A program made the translations under genes and the position numbers. DNA of 64,000 nucleotides. It comes from MFD01213-c1 sp963704405 (GTDB lineage Bacteria; Planctomycetota; Phycisphaerae; Tepidisphaerales; Tepidisphaeraceae). Every line of letters begins with the position of its first letter. The first letter of the stretch is position 1. Below the pieces are notes generated by a model, which worked only from the letters and a program-made list of their open reading frames with translations, did no database searches and was not told where the DNA came from. Below, piece after piece: positions 1 to 10,480 of this stretch. Location: NCBI GenBank assembly GCA_963704405.1, contig OY969903.1, positions 434,001-498,000 on the forward strand. Direction: 5' to 3'.

Positions 1-121
1 GAATGAATGCGTGCAACTCGCCAATGCCACGGCAAAGCGTCTGCTTGAATCTGCGATTCACCCCCCCGCCGCTTCGATTCGTGAACCAGCCGCCGCGCCG
101 GTCCGATCGGAGTGCGCATGA
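1..121 (+). CDS. 3' end of an unidentified upstream gene (partial)
   Basis: An open frame enters from the left edge and ends at TGA 119-121, giving about 39 residues that start NECVQLANATAKRLLES and end in SECA. The stop overlaps the ATG of the next gene at 118 in an ATGA arrangement, the usual sign of translational coupling, which is the main reason to believe it is coding. Too little is visible to name a family. As it is coupled to a polysaccharide deacetylase, a role in surface glycan work is possible but unproven. Confidence 0.5.
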   Translation, partial: NECVQLANATAKRLLESAIHPPAASIREPAAAPVRSECA

Positions 122-1104
122 AACCCATCGCCAGCCTCAGCCTCGATCTCGACAATAAATGGTCTTACATGAAGACCCACGGCGACGCCGGTTGGGAATC
201 GTTTCCATCCTATTTTGATCTCCTGATCCCGCGCGTGCTTGATCTTTTAAAATCGCACGGCCTGACTATCACCTTCTTCGTCGTAGGCCAGGACGCCGCC
301 CTGGAGAAAAATTCATCATCGCTAAAACAGCTTTCCGCCGCCGGCCATGAAATCGGCAACCACTCTTTCAAACACGAACCGTGGCTGCATCTCTATTCCG
401 ATCAGGAAATCGAAGCCGAACTGCGATCCGCTGAAGACGCGATCAAAAAAGTCACCGGCTATCACCCTGCCGGCTTCCGCGGCCCAGGCTTCAGCTTCTC
501 CGAAGCAACGCTCACCACCCTGAAACGCCTCGGTTATGCTTACGACGCCAGCACCTTCCCCACCTTCTTTGGCCCCCTGGCCCGCCTCTACTATTTCATG
601 CGCAGCAACCTCTCCAGGGATGAACTGAAAACGCGCAAGGCGCTGTTCGGCAGATTCAGCGAAGGCTTTCGATCGCTCAAACCATACAACTGGAAAACCC
701 CCGCCGGCGAACTGCTGGAAATCCCCGTCACAACGATGCCGATCTTCAAAGCCCCCATCCACGCCAGCTATATCCTGTACCTAAGCTGCTATTCGGTGTG
801 GCTGGCGAAGTTCTATTTCCGAATGGCCCTTCTGATGTGCCGCCTGACCGCAACCCAGCCGTCGATCCTGCTCCATCCCCTGGACTTCCTCGGCGGTGAC
901 GATGAAAAAGACCTCTCCTTCTTCCCCGCCATGAACCTCACCGGCGCCCAAAAAATACAACGGATGCACTGGATTCTGTCTGCCCTCCAGCAGCAATTCG
1001 AAGTGCTCCCAATGAAAGAACACGCCCGACGCAACAGCACTAGCCCAACGCGAGGTCCAAATCTAAGGCCACTTCAAAGCAATAATTTGACAAAATCACC
1101 GTAA
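118..1104 (+). CDS. Polysaccharide deacetylase (NodB/CE4-like)
   Basis: Protein of 328 residues with a NodB-type fold that would remove acetyl groups from an acetylated glycan using a metal ion. The first conserved motif appears as SLDLDNKW near the N terminus. The metal-binding His motif appears as GNHSFKHEPW at about residue 77 and the third motif as GFRGPGFSF at about 120. No signal peptide is evident, so it is probably cytoplasmic, as in O-antigen or sugar-nucleotide pathways. ATG 118 is preferred over GTG 112 because GGAG at 108-111 is well spaced from it and because the upstream stop overlaps it (ATGA). The C-terminal 30 residues are low in complexity. Family is clear; substrate is unknown. 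Confidence 0.85.
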   Translation: MKPIASLSLDLDNKWSYMKTHGDAGWESFPSYFDLLIPRVLDLLKSHGLTITFFVVGQDAALEKNSSSLKQLSAAGHEIGNHSFKHEPWLHLYSDQEIEAELRSAEDAIKKVTGYHPAGFRGPGFSFSEATLTTLKRLGYAYDASTFPTFFGPLARLYYFMRSNLSRDELKTRKALFGRFSEGFRSLKPYNWKTPAGELLEIPVTTMPIFKAPIHASYILYLSCYSVWLAKFYFRMALLMCRLTATQPSILLHPLDFLGGDDEKDLSFFPAMNLTGAQKIQRMHWILSALQQQFEVLPMKEHARRNSTSPTRGPNLRPLQSNNLTKSP

Positions 1105-1150
1105 AAAGTGTTCACTTTTGTCCAATTGTGTAAACCCCCCCCTCCAAATC

Positions 1151-1947
1151 CTACTTCATCATCTCATCCAGCAGCGGCTGCATCGCGTCCGCCCAGATTT
1201 CATACCCCTTGTGATTTGGGTGCAGCGCATCGGGCATGATGTCCTTGGTCAGCACCCCTTGTTCATTCAGGAACTTATCCCCAAAATCCAGGTAGCGCGT
1301 CTTGTTGCCGTCTTCCAGCTTCGCCAGTTCGGCATTCACCTGCTTCAGCTTGTCGCGAAGGGCCGCGATCTTTGGTTCCTTGGGGTCTGCGCCGCGCGGG
1401 AAGATCCCAAGCACCAGGACCTTGGTTTCAGGCAGCTTTGCATGGATCTCTTCCACAATTTTTTTGTCGGCGGCAATGATTTCCTCCGCCGAGTTCACGG
1501 CGCTGTTGTTGGTGCCGATCATCAGGACCAGCACCTTAGGATTCAGCCCGTCCAGTTCACCATTGGCGATGCGCCATAACACATGCTGCGTGCGATCCCC
1601 ACCGATGCCGAAGTCGGCAGGCTGGTATTGCCAATAGTGCTGCTTCCAGACATCAGGGGCCTGCCGCCCGCCGTTGATCCACCCTTCGGTGATGGAGTCA
1701 CCGAGGAACAGAAGATTGATGGGCCCTTCCTTGCCGCGCCAGATAAAGGCGCGGTGCAGTTCCATGAAGCGGATCTGGGGCTTGCCATCGGGCCCCAGCT
1801 TTGGCGCGGGTATGTCGGCGGCTTCCACCTTCGCCGGGCGCTGGTCGGCGCAGTAGTCGCCGTTTGCGCCTGAAGCGATGCAGCCCCGAGAGACAAGCAC
1901 CCGAACAATGCGATAAGACGGCCGCTCAGACCTGATGTGAATGCCAT
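1151..1947 (-). CDS. Exported SGNH/GDSL-family esterase (one-base frameshift near 1836)
   Basis: Secreted SGNH hydrolase resembling PAF-acetylhydrolase-like and rhamnogalacturonan-acetylesterase-like enzymes. The catalytic blocks are GDSITEGW (Ser), GIGGD (Gly), IGTNN (Asn) and DALHPNHKGY (Asp/His). The N terminus lies in a different frame from the body: starting at ATG 1947 the sequence reads as a signal peptide (GRLIALFGCLSLGAASLQA) and a QTATTAPTSA linker. Restoring one base in the ggg run at 1836-1838 joins it to PAKVEAADIPAPK. The alternative start at 1957 gives a non-secretory Arg-rich leader and is less likely. It probably de-esterifies a plant or microbial polysaccharide outside the cytoplasm; the pectin enzymes elsewhere in the window fit this. 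Confidence 0.8.
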
Positions 1948-2037
1948 GAAACCTCACTCCGTATGGTTAAGAGCCTTTTAAGACTTGTTGCAACAGATTA
2001 CCGCAGAATGGGGGGGATGTTGCAAGACCCAAACGGC

Positions 2038-2068
2038 AAAGGGCGCCTCAAATTTTGAGGCGCCCTTT
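2038..2068 (-). terminator. Rho-independent terminator of the APC permease gene
   Basis: A near-perfect stem GGGCGCCTCAAA/TTTGAGGCGCCC with a tiny loop is flanked by AAA and TTT, so it could work on either strand. It lies about 55 bases past the permease stop on the minus strand. Confidence 0.8.
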
Positions 2069-2122
2069 CGGAATTTATGTCGGCGGGTGTTGCCGGCATT
2101 TGTTGCTGCGTTCCATGCATGG

Positions 2123-4012
2123 CTAGACCGTTGCCATTGGAGTTTGCAGGATCACGGGTTTGCCAAGTTTCTTACTGCGGCCCAGGAAGTAGATCAATCC
2201 GTAGATGCCCCACAAGGCAGCCACCCCCAGTGCCACGTACGGCTCCTTCCAACTCATGCCATTCACAAAGAATGGGCCGACCAGATAGAACACCATGCAA
2301 AGCAGGTTCGCCAGCAGTCCGAACACCGGCACAACCATATGCTTGAACCCATGGAACGAATGATGTTCGCGGAACGCCACGATAGCGACGATGCAGGTCA
2401 TCATATAAAGCAGGAACGTGCCGAAGTTGCTGACCAGCGTAACCCACAGAAAGCTCTGGGGAATCTTCGACGATAAGGCATTGTGAAACAGCCCGATCTT
2501 ATAGAGGAAGTTCTTCGGCAGTGCGTCAATCACCGAGTCGGCCTGCGCCGCCGGCCCGCAGAACCAGAACATCACCGTCAAAATACCCAGTGCCGCCGAC
2601 AGCCCGGCCAGCGTCCAGATTGCCCGGTGCGGCGTGGCGTTCCTGCCGTGCAGCATGCCGAAGTGCGTTCCGACTTCTTCGTCGCGCCCCATCGCGTACG
2701 TTACACGGGCGCCGGTGTTGATGCATGACAGCGTCGTCCCGATCAGTGCGAGGAAAACCGTCCCCGCTTCAATCATCATGAACCACCAGCCGGCGTTGGC
2801 GCTCCCAAATGCCCACGCGCCCACAAGCTGCATGATGTCGCCGATCGGGGCTGAAGACCCGCCTGCTGTCGTCGCGGTGTACCCGTTGTTCAGGTAAAAA
2901 TTCGCGGCGAAATATTCGAACAGGTAGCAAAAACCCCCTTGAATCAGGAGCGAAAGAATGACCGTGCGCGGGATATCCCGCTTGGCGTTCTTGGCTTCTT
3001 CGCCCATCGATGTGACCGATTCAAAACCGACCAGGATCAGGATCGCAATGCATGCCTGGATGATCACGTAGCCGAACTTATGCGGGGCGACGACCGACTT
3101 GGCCGAATCGTGATAGTTGAACGTCTCGATCCCGGTGGCGGGATCCTTGGTTATACCACCAAGGTAACTGACCGTGACCATCTGCGGCTTGCCGTCAGCC
3201 CCCTTGGCCCAGACGGCGTTGCCGTCCTTATCCACCGCCGGCACTGTTGCGCTGGGATCCTGAATCTGCTTGGTCGCATCCTTGGGATCAGGAATCGTCT
3301 TGCTCGTATCCGGCATCGAGTCCTGCACATACTGCGTTGGTGTGCCGGTCGAATCCAGTACCCAGATGGCGCTTCCCTCCGGGTGGTTGGATCGATGCGC
3401 GATCGCGAGACAGGAAAAAATCAGCAGCGCGATAATCTGAGTGGCGTTGATGACCACGCCGACGCCTGTCGAGCCCACCACTCCGCGATAAGCGATGTAA
3501 GAAACGCCAAAGGCGAAGAAGATGCAGAAGACCCACATGAAGATGGGGCTCGGAACGGAAGCGCTGAAATGCGTTCCACTATAGAAGTGGCTGTCGACCT
3601 GCCCGATCATGTAACCGACGATCATCGCCGTCACACCCACCATCACACCGGGGTATACCCAGTAGTAAAGGTGGCTTGCCCAGCCAACGACGAACTTGGA
3701 AAGCCGGGCCCATTTAAACGCTTCTTTTTTGGACAGAAAAGCCTGCTCGGCGAAGAAATAGCTCGATCCTGCGCCGGGATAGAGCTTGGACAATTCCGCG
3801 TAAGCGACGGCGGTCGCCAGGCACAGGAGCAGCGCGAACAAAATGCCCAACCACATGGACATGCCCGCCGCCGGTGATCCGGTGAGAACCTGCCCGCCAA
3901 ATGTCAGCCACAGGAAAGCGCCTGGCGCGATAAGCGCCATGGCGTTAGAGGTTAGACCTGTAAGCCCCAGGGTCGCCTTGGTTGGCGTCGGGGATGAAGT
4001 TGTCTCTGCCAC
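2123..4012 (-). CDS. APC-superfamily amino acid permease
   Basis: Twelve-helix-type transporter of the amino acid/polyamine/organocation superfamily, about 630 residues. The first helices carry the unwound-helix region (LTSNAMALIAPGAFLW) and a PGAGSSYFFAEQAF segment typical of the family. A long hydrophilic loop of about 90 residues (around 3110-3370) interrupts the core and is unusual for bacterial members. I place the start at GTG 4012 because a strong AAGGAG stands six bases upstream. The in-frame ATG at 4132 would add 40 polar residues and lacks a ribosome-binding site. It is a single gene with its own terminator. The transported amino acid cannot be inferred. Confidence 0.85.
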   Translation of the reverse strand: MAETTSSPTPTKATLGLTGLTSNAMALIAPGAFLWLTFGGQVLTGSPAAGMSMWLGILFALLLCLATAVAYAELSKLYPGAGSSYFFAEQAFLSKKEAFKWARLSKFVVGWASHLYYWVYPGVMVGVTAMIVGYMIGQVDSHFYSGTHFSASVPSPIFMWVFCIFFAFGVSYIAYRGVVGSTGVGVVINATQIIALLIFSCLAIAHRSNHPEGSAIWVLDSTGTPTQYVQDSMPDTSKTIPDPKDATKQIQDPSATVPAVDKDGNAVWAKGADGKPQMVTVSYLGGITKDPATGIETFNYHDSAKSVVAPHKFGYVIIQACIAILILVGFESVTSMGEEAKNAKRDIPRTVILSLLIQGGFCYLFEYFAANFYLNNGYTATTAGGSSAPIGDIMQLVGAWAFGSANAGWWFMMIEAGTVFLALIGTTLSCINTGARVTYAMGRDEEVGTHFGMLHGRNATPHRAIWTLAGLSAALGILTVMFWFCGPAAQADSVIDALPKNFLYKIGLFHNALSSKIPQSFLWVTLVSNFGTFLLYMMTCIVAIVAFREHHSFHGFKHMVVPVFGLLANLLCMVFYLVGPFFVNGMSWKEPYVALGVAALWGIYGLIYFLGRSKKLGKPVILQTPMATV

Positions 4013-4704
4013 TCGAAGCTCCTTTCGTCGTGCATTTTGCATTCGTACCGTGGGCGCATGCGGAGAAGGAACGCTTTCCGAGCCGGTGACTGAATGCGAT
4101 TTTGTTTGAGCCTGATCCGCCTCACGGTTCATACAGACATCGTGTTAGGCGTTTTGCATATGAGCCTGGAGGATCGCTTATCAAAGCCTGTGCCAATTTG
4201 GGATCGAGGTATGAAAGATGTTTTTCGAAATTAGATTATATGTTAATTGATAATAATGACTTATGTTGATAGCACACGGCCGCTATTGACCATGTGAGCG
4301 GTAAAGCTAAAAAGTTTTGGCCAACGCGTATAAACTAGGCGTTTACGGCTAAGTCCGGGAAATAGTGGGAATATGCTTGGATTTTTGCAGCTTGCGGAAC
4401 GCTGGTGAAGCGGTGGCGTTAAAATAGGCATCAGAAACAGTCAAAATATAATTTGCACGATTAATGTGCATTGTCGCGAGTGAAGTGTCCAAATTCATTA
4501 GCGTTTTACGGAGATAGCGGCAGGCGTTTTGCAATGGGGTGCAATTGGCTTGACCAAGTTCAAGGCGACGGGCGCATACCTTCAAACATTCCTGGTGGAA
4601 TTGGCCGGGCATATACCTGCTGGCAAACTTCGTTAAGATCACCGCGTCTTTGGGCGTGTCGTCAAAATGCCTGTCATCGTTTTCCGGAGCGAATTCGACC
4701 CACC
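4013..4704. other. Gene-free region between divergent permease and kinase genes
   Basis: About 690 bases with no convincing gene. The centre (about 4210-4330) is AT-rich against a GC-rich background and probably holds the divergent promoters. The only long open frame (4349-4966, minus) lies mostly antisense to the phosphatase domain and has no recognisable features. Confidence 0.5.
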
Positions 4705-6497
4705 ATGGAGATCCGACACGCACACCTTTCTGTTGTGGGGCCGGTTCGCACCAATAACGAGGATTATGTCGCCGCGTGGCAGCCGGAGGGAGAGGGGGAA
4801 CGTCGAACCCGCGGATATGTGCTGTTGCTGGCGGATGGGGTGGGTGGGCAGGGCGCGGGGAAGTGGCGAGCCATCTGGCGGTTGATACGGCTCTGAAGGA
4901 GTTCAAAAACTCCGCTCCGGGCACCGCGCCCAACCAGGTACTTTGGAAGATGTTCAACGCCGCCAATCTGGCGGTTTATGAAGACTCATTGAAAAACGCA
5001 ACCGCCGGCCGAATGGCGACAACCCTGCTCATCGGGATTTTTCGCAACAACGAGCTGACTATCGGGCACGTCGGTGACTGTCGGCTTTATCTGTTTCAGG
5101 AAGGGCGCCTGCGGCGCGTGACCAACGATCACTCTTACGCCGGGGTTCAGCTTAAGCTGGGACTCATCACCGTTGAAGAAGCCAAGAACAGCCCGAACCG
5201 TTCGCTTTTGACGCGCTCTGTGGGGCAGGATCCGATGATCCGCGTGGATTACCACCGGATCACGCTCAGCCGCGGCGATCGTGTGCTGATGTGTACGGAT
5301 GGATTGTATTCGTGCCTGAGCGAGGGAGAGATATTCAACGCGCTGTCGAAGCTGGAACCGGACGCCGCGTGCAAAGAGCTGGTCGCGCTGGTGGAGCGGC
5401 GGCAGGGAGATGACAACATCTCCTGCCAAATTGCTCACATCGATGCGGTTGAGAAACTCAGCTACTACAGTGGCAAGGCCATCTACGAAAGGGTCGGCGA
5501 CGACACCATGGGCACCGATTTAGAAGCCGGCCAAACATTAGACGGGCGCTTCCAATTGACGGATCTGGTCAGCCGAAGCGGGATGGCTTCGATCTTCAAA
5601 GCCAATGACCTTCAGACCGGACAGACGGTTGCGCTGAAGGTTCCGTTCATGCAGTTCGAATCCGACCCGGGATTTTTCTCGCGTTTTGAGCGCGAGGAAA
5701 AGATCGGCACGACGCTGCACCATCCATACATCCTGCGCGTCGAACCGATCGAGGCGCCCAAGAGCCGGCCGTATATCGTGATGGAATTTCTGGACGGCCA
5801 GACGCTGGCGCATCTGATGCGCAGCGTGAAACCGATGCCGGAGAAGGATGCGCTCGCGATCGCCGCCCGAATCTGCGAGGCGCTTCATTACATGCACGAC
5901 CATGAGGTGGTGCATCGCGATTTGAAGCCGGAAAACATCATGATCTGCAACGACGGCAGCATCCGGATCATGGATTTTGGCATCGCCAAATTTGAAGGGC
6001 AGCGGCGGCTGACATTTGGCGGATTCACACCCACGATGGGCACGCCGGACTACATGGCGCCGGAGCAGGTGAAAGGCAAACGAGGCGATCCGCGGACGGA
6101 TATTTATGCGCTGGGCGCGATTCTCTATGAGATGGTGACGGGCTCGCCTCCATTTGAAGGGGCGAATCCATTTCTAATCATGAACGCGCGGCTGAGCGGT
6201 GATCCGGTCCCGCCGCGGCAGAAGAACGCGAACATCAGCCCGCAGGTGGAAGAGATCATCATGCACGCGATGGAGCGCGATCCGCCGGACCGTTATCCGG
6301 ATGCGCGGCTGATGCAGGCGGACCTGGCGCATCCGCAAAATGTGAAAGTGACCGGCCGCGCCGATCGGGCAATAGCGCCGCGGCCGGTGAGCGCCGGCTG
6401 GGGCCAGGCGAAGCTGTACGTCATCGTCGCGGTGATTCCGATTGCGGTTTTCCTCTTCTTCATTATCAAAGCCCATGTAACATTCCATTGGAAATGA
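4705..6497 (+). CDS. Fused PP2C phosphatase / Ser-Thr protein kinase, C-terminally membrane anchored (one-base frameshift near 4857)
   Basis: Bifunctional signalling protein of about 598 residues. The PP2C-type phosphatase (residues 1 to about 245) has its metal-binding motifs RTNNED, LADGVGGQG, GHVGDCRL, CTDGLYS and GDDNIS. A Hanks-type kinase follows (about 280-540) with ALKVP, HRDLKPENIM, DFGIAKF and APEQVKG. A single transmembrane helix (LYVIVAVIPIAVFLFFII) ends it. The glycine loop is SRSGMAS rather than GxGxxG, so kinase activity may be reduced. The frame breaks in GGQGAG|EVASHL: the gggg at 4857-4860 needs a fifth G to join both halves without loss. Kinase/phosphatase fusions of this order are known in other bacteria. 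Its targets are not visible here. Confidence 0.85.
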
Positions 6498-6556
6498 TCT
6501 GTATCGTTGCGGGCCGGCGACAGCGCGAGGGTTCACGAGCAGGATTGGACTCAGTC

Positions 6557-6973
6557 ATGGCATTGGCGATTGTTGTTACGCTGGAAAAAGAAGTGCCCGG
6601 GGCGTCGGCGGTTTATGCGAAGGCGGCCTCCGGGAAAGCGCTGGCGCGGGAATCGGATCGACTGGATACCGCGGCTCGCCGACGGAGCGTAACGGCGCTG
6701 ACTTCGCTGCTGTCGGAGAATCCGGAGATCCTCGCAGCCCAAATGCGCGAAGAAGGATTCGATCCATCAAAAATGCGCCTGCCACCGGAGCAGTGGTTCA
6801 CCGCGGCAGAGGGATTGAAATCCGTCCGGGCACTTGTGGAACACGTGACGGCGAATCTGAATGATTTCAAGCAGCCGAACCCGATATTACGGGACCTCCG
6901 CGCGGCCGAGGCACTGCTCGCGGCGGCGGAAGCGAATAGGGTGCGGTTTCATTTTGCGAAGACGAATATTTAA
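6557..6973 (+). CDS. Conserved-looking hypothetical protein
   Basis: Small protein of 138 residues that I do not recognise. It begins MALAIVVTLEK, is rich in Ala, Glu and Arg, has no signal peptide or membrane segment, and is predicted mostly helical. Phrases such as SLLSENPEILAAQ and FTAAEGLKSVRALVEHV suggest a soluble helical fold. It lies 59 bases after the kinase on the same strand, so they may be co-transcribed. ATG 6557 is chosen over the upstream in-frame start at 6488 because the extra residues look non-coding. Confidence 0.6.
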   Translation: MALAIVVTLEKEVPGASAVYAKAASGKALARESDRLDTAARRRSVTALTSLLSENPEILAAQMREEGFDPSKMRLPPEQWFTAAEGLKSVRALVEHVTANLNDFKQPNPILRDLRAAEALLAAAEANRVRFHFAKTNI

Positions 6974-7027
6974 TGGATGGGCGACCAGGGGGAATTGCCG
7001 GCGGCGAGCGTTCTTCGCATCCGCTGG

Positions 7028-8972
7028 TTATGGCCTTTTGTCGCGGAGTTTGAGGAAGAGGAAGGCTAGTTCCCGGGGGAGATTGGGGGGAAGTTTTAAT
7101 TCGCCGGAGAGGGTGTAGTTGGATCGAATCCAGGCGCAGGATTGTCTGGCCGTATTCATAGTGGCCTTCGGTGAGGATGAATCCGCTTGCAGAGAGGTCC
7201 TTCTGACTGAGGATGATGAGGTCCGGGGGATGGGATTGGAGGTCGGCGAGGGTTTGGTCTTCGCCGATGGAAAGGAGCTCGGGGGGCATCAGGTTGACTA
7301 CCCGCATGGGGTTTGGGCAGCGGGTGAGGTAGTTGAGCATCAGTCCCTGCGGCATAACGGCGAGGGTGTTTCCGAGGGGAAGTTGCGAGGTGATGGCGCG
7401 GCGGGCGAATTCCACTTCTACGCCGCGGGCGCTGGAGAGGAATTGGTCGGACCCCTGGCCGACGGGATAGATCGCCTGACTGGTAAAAAGGTGGCAGACC
7501 CAGAGGTGAACGATCACGGTGGCGCTGATGAGGAGCACGGCGGTGGCGCGGGCGGTGCGGGGACAGCCGTTGTGCCGGGCAATCCAGGCGGGAAGCGTGA
7601 TCAGGAGCGCGTCGATGAGGATCATCGCGGCGGGCATCGCGAGGACGAAACCGTATTGGGCGATGCGGGCGTTCAGGGCCATCTTGGCGAGCATGAGGAG
7701 GGCATAGAGCGCGAGCATGGCGCGGAGGAGCTGGGGGGTGGGTTGGAGTTGGAGTTGCGGCGCGTTTTCAGGGGTGGATGGTTTTGTCTCTGGCGGCGTG
7801 CGGGCAGGCCGGACTTCGGTGAGCTTAGTCGAACCGAGGCCCGTTGCACGTTGAATCGTTTGGGTACAGGCGGCATGTGCGGCGAAAATTGCGATGATGG
7901 CGATGAGGAAGGGCCAGGGGCGGGCAATTTCAGGCCAGGGGATTTGTTGCCAGGTGAAGAGGAGGGTGATGGCGACGAGGGCCAGGATTGCGGGGGCAAT
8001 GCCGCGGAGGCGGTGCTGCAGTTTTGATGTGATGGTTATTAACAGGAACGCAATGATGTAGACGAGCGTCAGAATGAGGAGGCGGCGAAGATTGGCGGGG
8101 AGGTCGTCTGTGCCGAGTCCTTTGCGGTAGAACTGCAGTTCGGCGATGCGTGGATCGAAGAGCCACGGCCACGAGCCGAGTACGGCGCGACCGGCGATGT
8201 GGGGGGGGATGATGGTGAATAGCAGAGTGAATGCGATGGCGATGGGGAGAACCACGCCGACGAGGTGGATCAGGAATGCGGGGAGGAAGGGGGACGAGGG
8301 GAGATTGCCGCCGCTGCCTTGTGGCGAGCGGTGGCGCAGGATGAGGATCATGCCGAGTGCGATGGCCCCTGCGCCTGGCGCGAAGACTTCGGCGGTGGTG
8401 AGGAAACTGAATCCCAGGCATAGCCCCGATAAGAAGGCCCAGCGAGTCTGGTTTGACTTCGAGAATTTCCAGAAAGATGCGATGGCGGCGAGCGATAAAG
8501 CGGCGCCGTGAGTGACTTCATGCGTGTAGGGAGTCACCCAGTTGTAGTTGCCGATGCCGACGTATTGGCTGAAGGCGAAGACCAGTAAAAAGACGAGGCA
8601 CCCAACGGTGGCCGAGAGGCGGTTCCCGATTTCTCGCATCAGGCGATAAAGGAGAATGGTGACGGCGGCGAGGATGGACAGGTTGGTCCAGACGAGCGTT
8701 TGGAGGCTGACGCCAAGTAGTGTGAAGGCGGCGGCGTTGAAGTATTGAGAGAGTGGGCCGCGGAAGCAGGCGATGTCGGTATAGAGATGTTTGCCCTGGG
8801 TGATCTGCCAGGGGTAGTAAAGTTGGGAGCCAAAGTCGTAGAGGGAATCGGGCCAGGTGTTCCAGGTATAGCCGAGCATGGACAGGCCGGCGAGGAGAAT
8901 GAGAAGAGGAGGAATGAGGGAGGCGGGCGTAATTCGGGTTTGGGGCTGGATTCGGATTTCGGCTTTGGTCAT
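7028..8972 (-). CDS. Polytopic membrane glycosyltransferase-like protein (GT-C/GT39-like; frameshift near 7100-7145)
   Basis: Integral membrane protein with about ten or more hydrophobic helices, resembling the ArnT/PMT-type GT-C family that moves sugars from lipid carriers at the outer face of the membrane. The early segment SLYDFGSQLYYPWQI…GPLSQYF matches the first extracytoplasmic loop of such enzymes. ATG 8972 is chosen with AAGGA upstream; the 149-residue extension to 9419 is Arg/Pro-rich and antisense to the next gene. The C-terminal 85 residues of the uncorrected frame are also Arg/Pro-rich. Removing one base near 7100-7145 instead gives NYTLSGELKLPPNLPRELAF and a stop at 7028, which avoids overlap with the convergent gene. 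It lies 32 bases from the MFS gene and is probably co-transcribed with it. Confidence 0.65.
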
Positions 8973-9004
8973 TCGGATTTCGATCCTTGGCAGTGGTTTG
9001 GAAG

Positions 9005-10360
9005 TCAGGTTGTTTCCATTTCGCCCTGGGCTGTTTGAACGGTGGTTGCGGAAGGTTCCGGCTGATGGAGGGATAATTTTAAAGCTGCAAGCCAGATGGC
9101 GACGGCGGCCATTCCCATTCCCGCGACAGCGAAGGGGGCGGTGGGGTGAAGGTGGGCGTAGAGAAAACCGGCGGACAGCGGGCCGGCGACCCGGGCGAGG
9201 CTTCCCAGGCCGTGATAGAGCCCGAAGACCGCGCCTTGTTCGGAGCGGTCGCTGTGTTTGCTGATGAGGGTGGCTATAGGGGGCTGTTGGAGGCTGCGGC
9301 CAATGGCGTTGACGGCGCCGGCGATGAGCAGGAGCCAGAGGACGGGAAGTTTGCCGGTGCATGTATAGAGGCCCATGCCGCAAGCGACCATGATTGCGCC
9401 GGTGATGGCGACGGGCCATTCACCGAAGGCTTTGGTGAGGCGGCCCATCAAACCGCCCTGGACGATGATGATGAAGAAACCGAGATACCCAAAATACCAG
9501 CCAAGCTGCTGGGAGCCGTAGCGGATGTGATGGGGGCCATAAGTGAATTTGGCGTTGAGATACACACCGATGATTCCTTCGAGCATGGTGAAAGCGGCCA
9601 TGGCGAGGAACGAGATCAGCAGGAGTTGAAGCAGCGTTGTGCGGCGGATGATGGGCATGAGCCGCGAAGGATGCAGCCAGATTTCTTCGGCGACGGGCCG
9701 ATGCGTGCGGCTTTCGGGAAGGCGCGCCCACGAGAGGACCATGGCCGTCAGGCTGAAGGCGGCGGCGGCGTACGCGGGCCAGGCGGCGCGGTTGGTATCG
9801 TTGCCGATGATGCCGCCCAGCGCTGGGCCGACGGCGAAACCGATGCCGAACGCCGCGCCGAGGAGGCCCATTCCTTTGGCGCGGTTTTCGGAAGTGGTGA
9901 CGTCGCTGATGTAGGCCTGCGCGGTTGAGATGTTTCCACCGGAAAGGCCGTCGATGATTCGAGCGATGTAGATGAGCGTGATGGCGACTGCTACGTTTGC
10001 AAGATTCAGTTGGGTCACCATGCCGAGCAGGGCATATCCGATGGCGCTGCCGAGCTGCGAGAGGACAAGAACGGGGCGGCGGCCGTATTTATCGCTGAGC
10101 AGGCCGAGGATGGGGGAGGCGATGAACTGGCAGATGGAGTAGATGGAAAAGATCAGCATGACCTGCACGGGAGAGATGCGGTAATGCAGGCCGTAGAATG
10201 GAAGCTGCGGCAGGATGATGCCAAAGCCCATAAGATCGAGGAAGACGATGAAAAGGATGATCCAGAGGGCCGAAGCGGGCGCGGCGGGGCCTTCGCCTTG
10301 GGGCTCCAGGGACGATTGAACAATTGGGTTCTCGTAATTCAGCTTCTCCGCATCGGACAT
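9005..10360 (-). CDS. MFS transporter (Tet/drug:H+ antiporter type)
   Basis: Twelve-helix major facilitator protein of about 451 residues. The family signature between helices 2 and 3 is present (GLLSDKYGRRPVLV), as is the antiporter motif C region (LLGAAFGIGFAVGPALGG), which points to efflux rather than uptake. The start is set at ATG 10360 (MSDAEKLNYENP); the track-style longer start at 10447 only adds Arg/His-rich residues. It is followed after 32 bases by the GT-C-like gene, so the pair may form an operon for export or modification of an envelope compound. The substrate is unknown. Confidence 0.85.
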   Translation of the reverse strand: MSDAEKLNYENPIVQSSLEPQGEGPAAPASALWIILFIVFLDLMGFGIILPQLPFYGLHYRISPVQVMLIFSIYSICQFIASPILGLLSDKYGRRPVLVLSQLGSAIGYALLGMVTQLNLANVAVAITLIYIARIIDGLSGGNISTAQAYISDVTTSENRAKGMGLLGAAFGIGFAVGPALGGIIGNDTNRAAWPAYAAAAFSLTAMVLSWARLPESRTHRPVAEEIWLHPSRLMPIIRRTTLLQLLLISFLAMAAFTMLEGIIGVYLNAKFTYGPHHIRYGSQQLGWYFGYLGFFIIIVQGGLMGRLTKAFGEWPVAITGAIMVACGMGLYTCTGKLPVLWLLLIAGAVNAIGRSLQQPPIATLISKHSDRSEQGAVFGLYHGLGSLARVAGPLSAGFLYAHLHPTAPFAVAGMGMAAVAIWLAALKLSLHQPEPSATTVQTAQGEMETT

Positions 10361-10480
10361 GGTTCGGGTTATAACACGCTGATGGTCCAGCGGCGAAGGG
10401 GAGCGGCGATGGGTTTGCCGGAGATCATTCAGGCGCTGGCGCGGCATCGGACCGACCGGCTGACAAGGAACGAGGAAAAT

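Noticed and set aside
4840..4880. Programmed frameshift in the PP2C-kinase gene
   Set aside because: The site is a short G run with no slippery heptamer in the right frame, and similar one-base losses in G/C runs occur in many genes here; a consensus error is simpler.
4349..4966. Minus-strand open frame of 205 codons between permease and kinase genes
   Set aside because: Its first half is antisense to the PP2C domain, composition is Pro/Arg-biased as in shadow frames, and there is no motif or ribosome-binding site.
8973..9419. N-terminal extension of the GT-C-like protein
   Set aside because: Arg/His/Pro-rich text antisense to the MFS gene; the hydrophobic start at 8972 with AAGGA is better.
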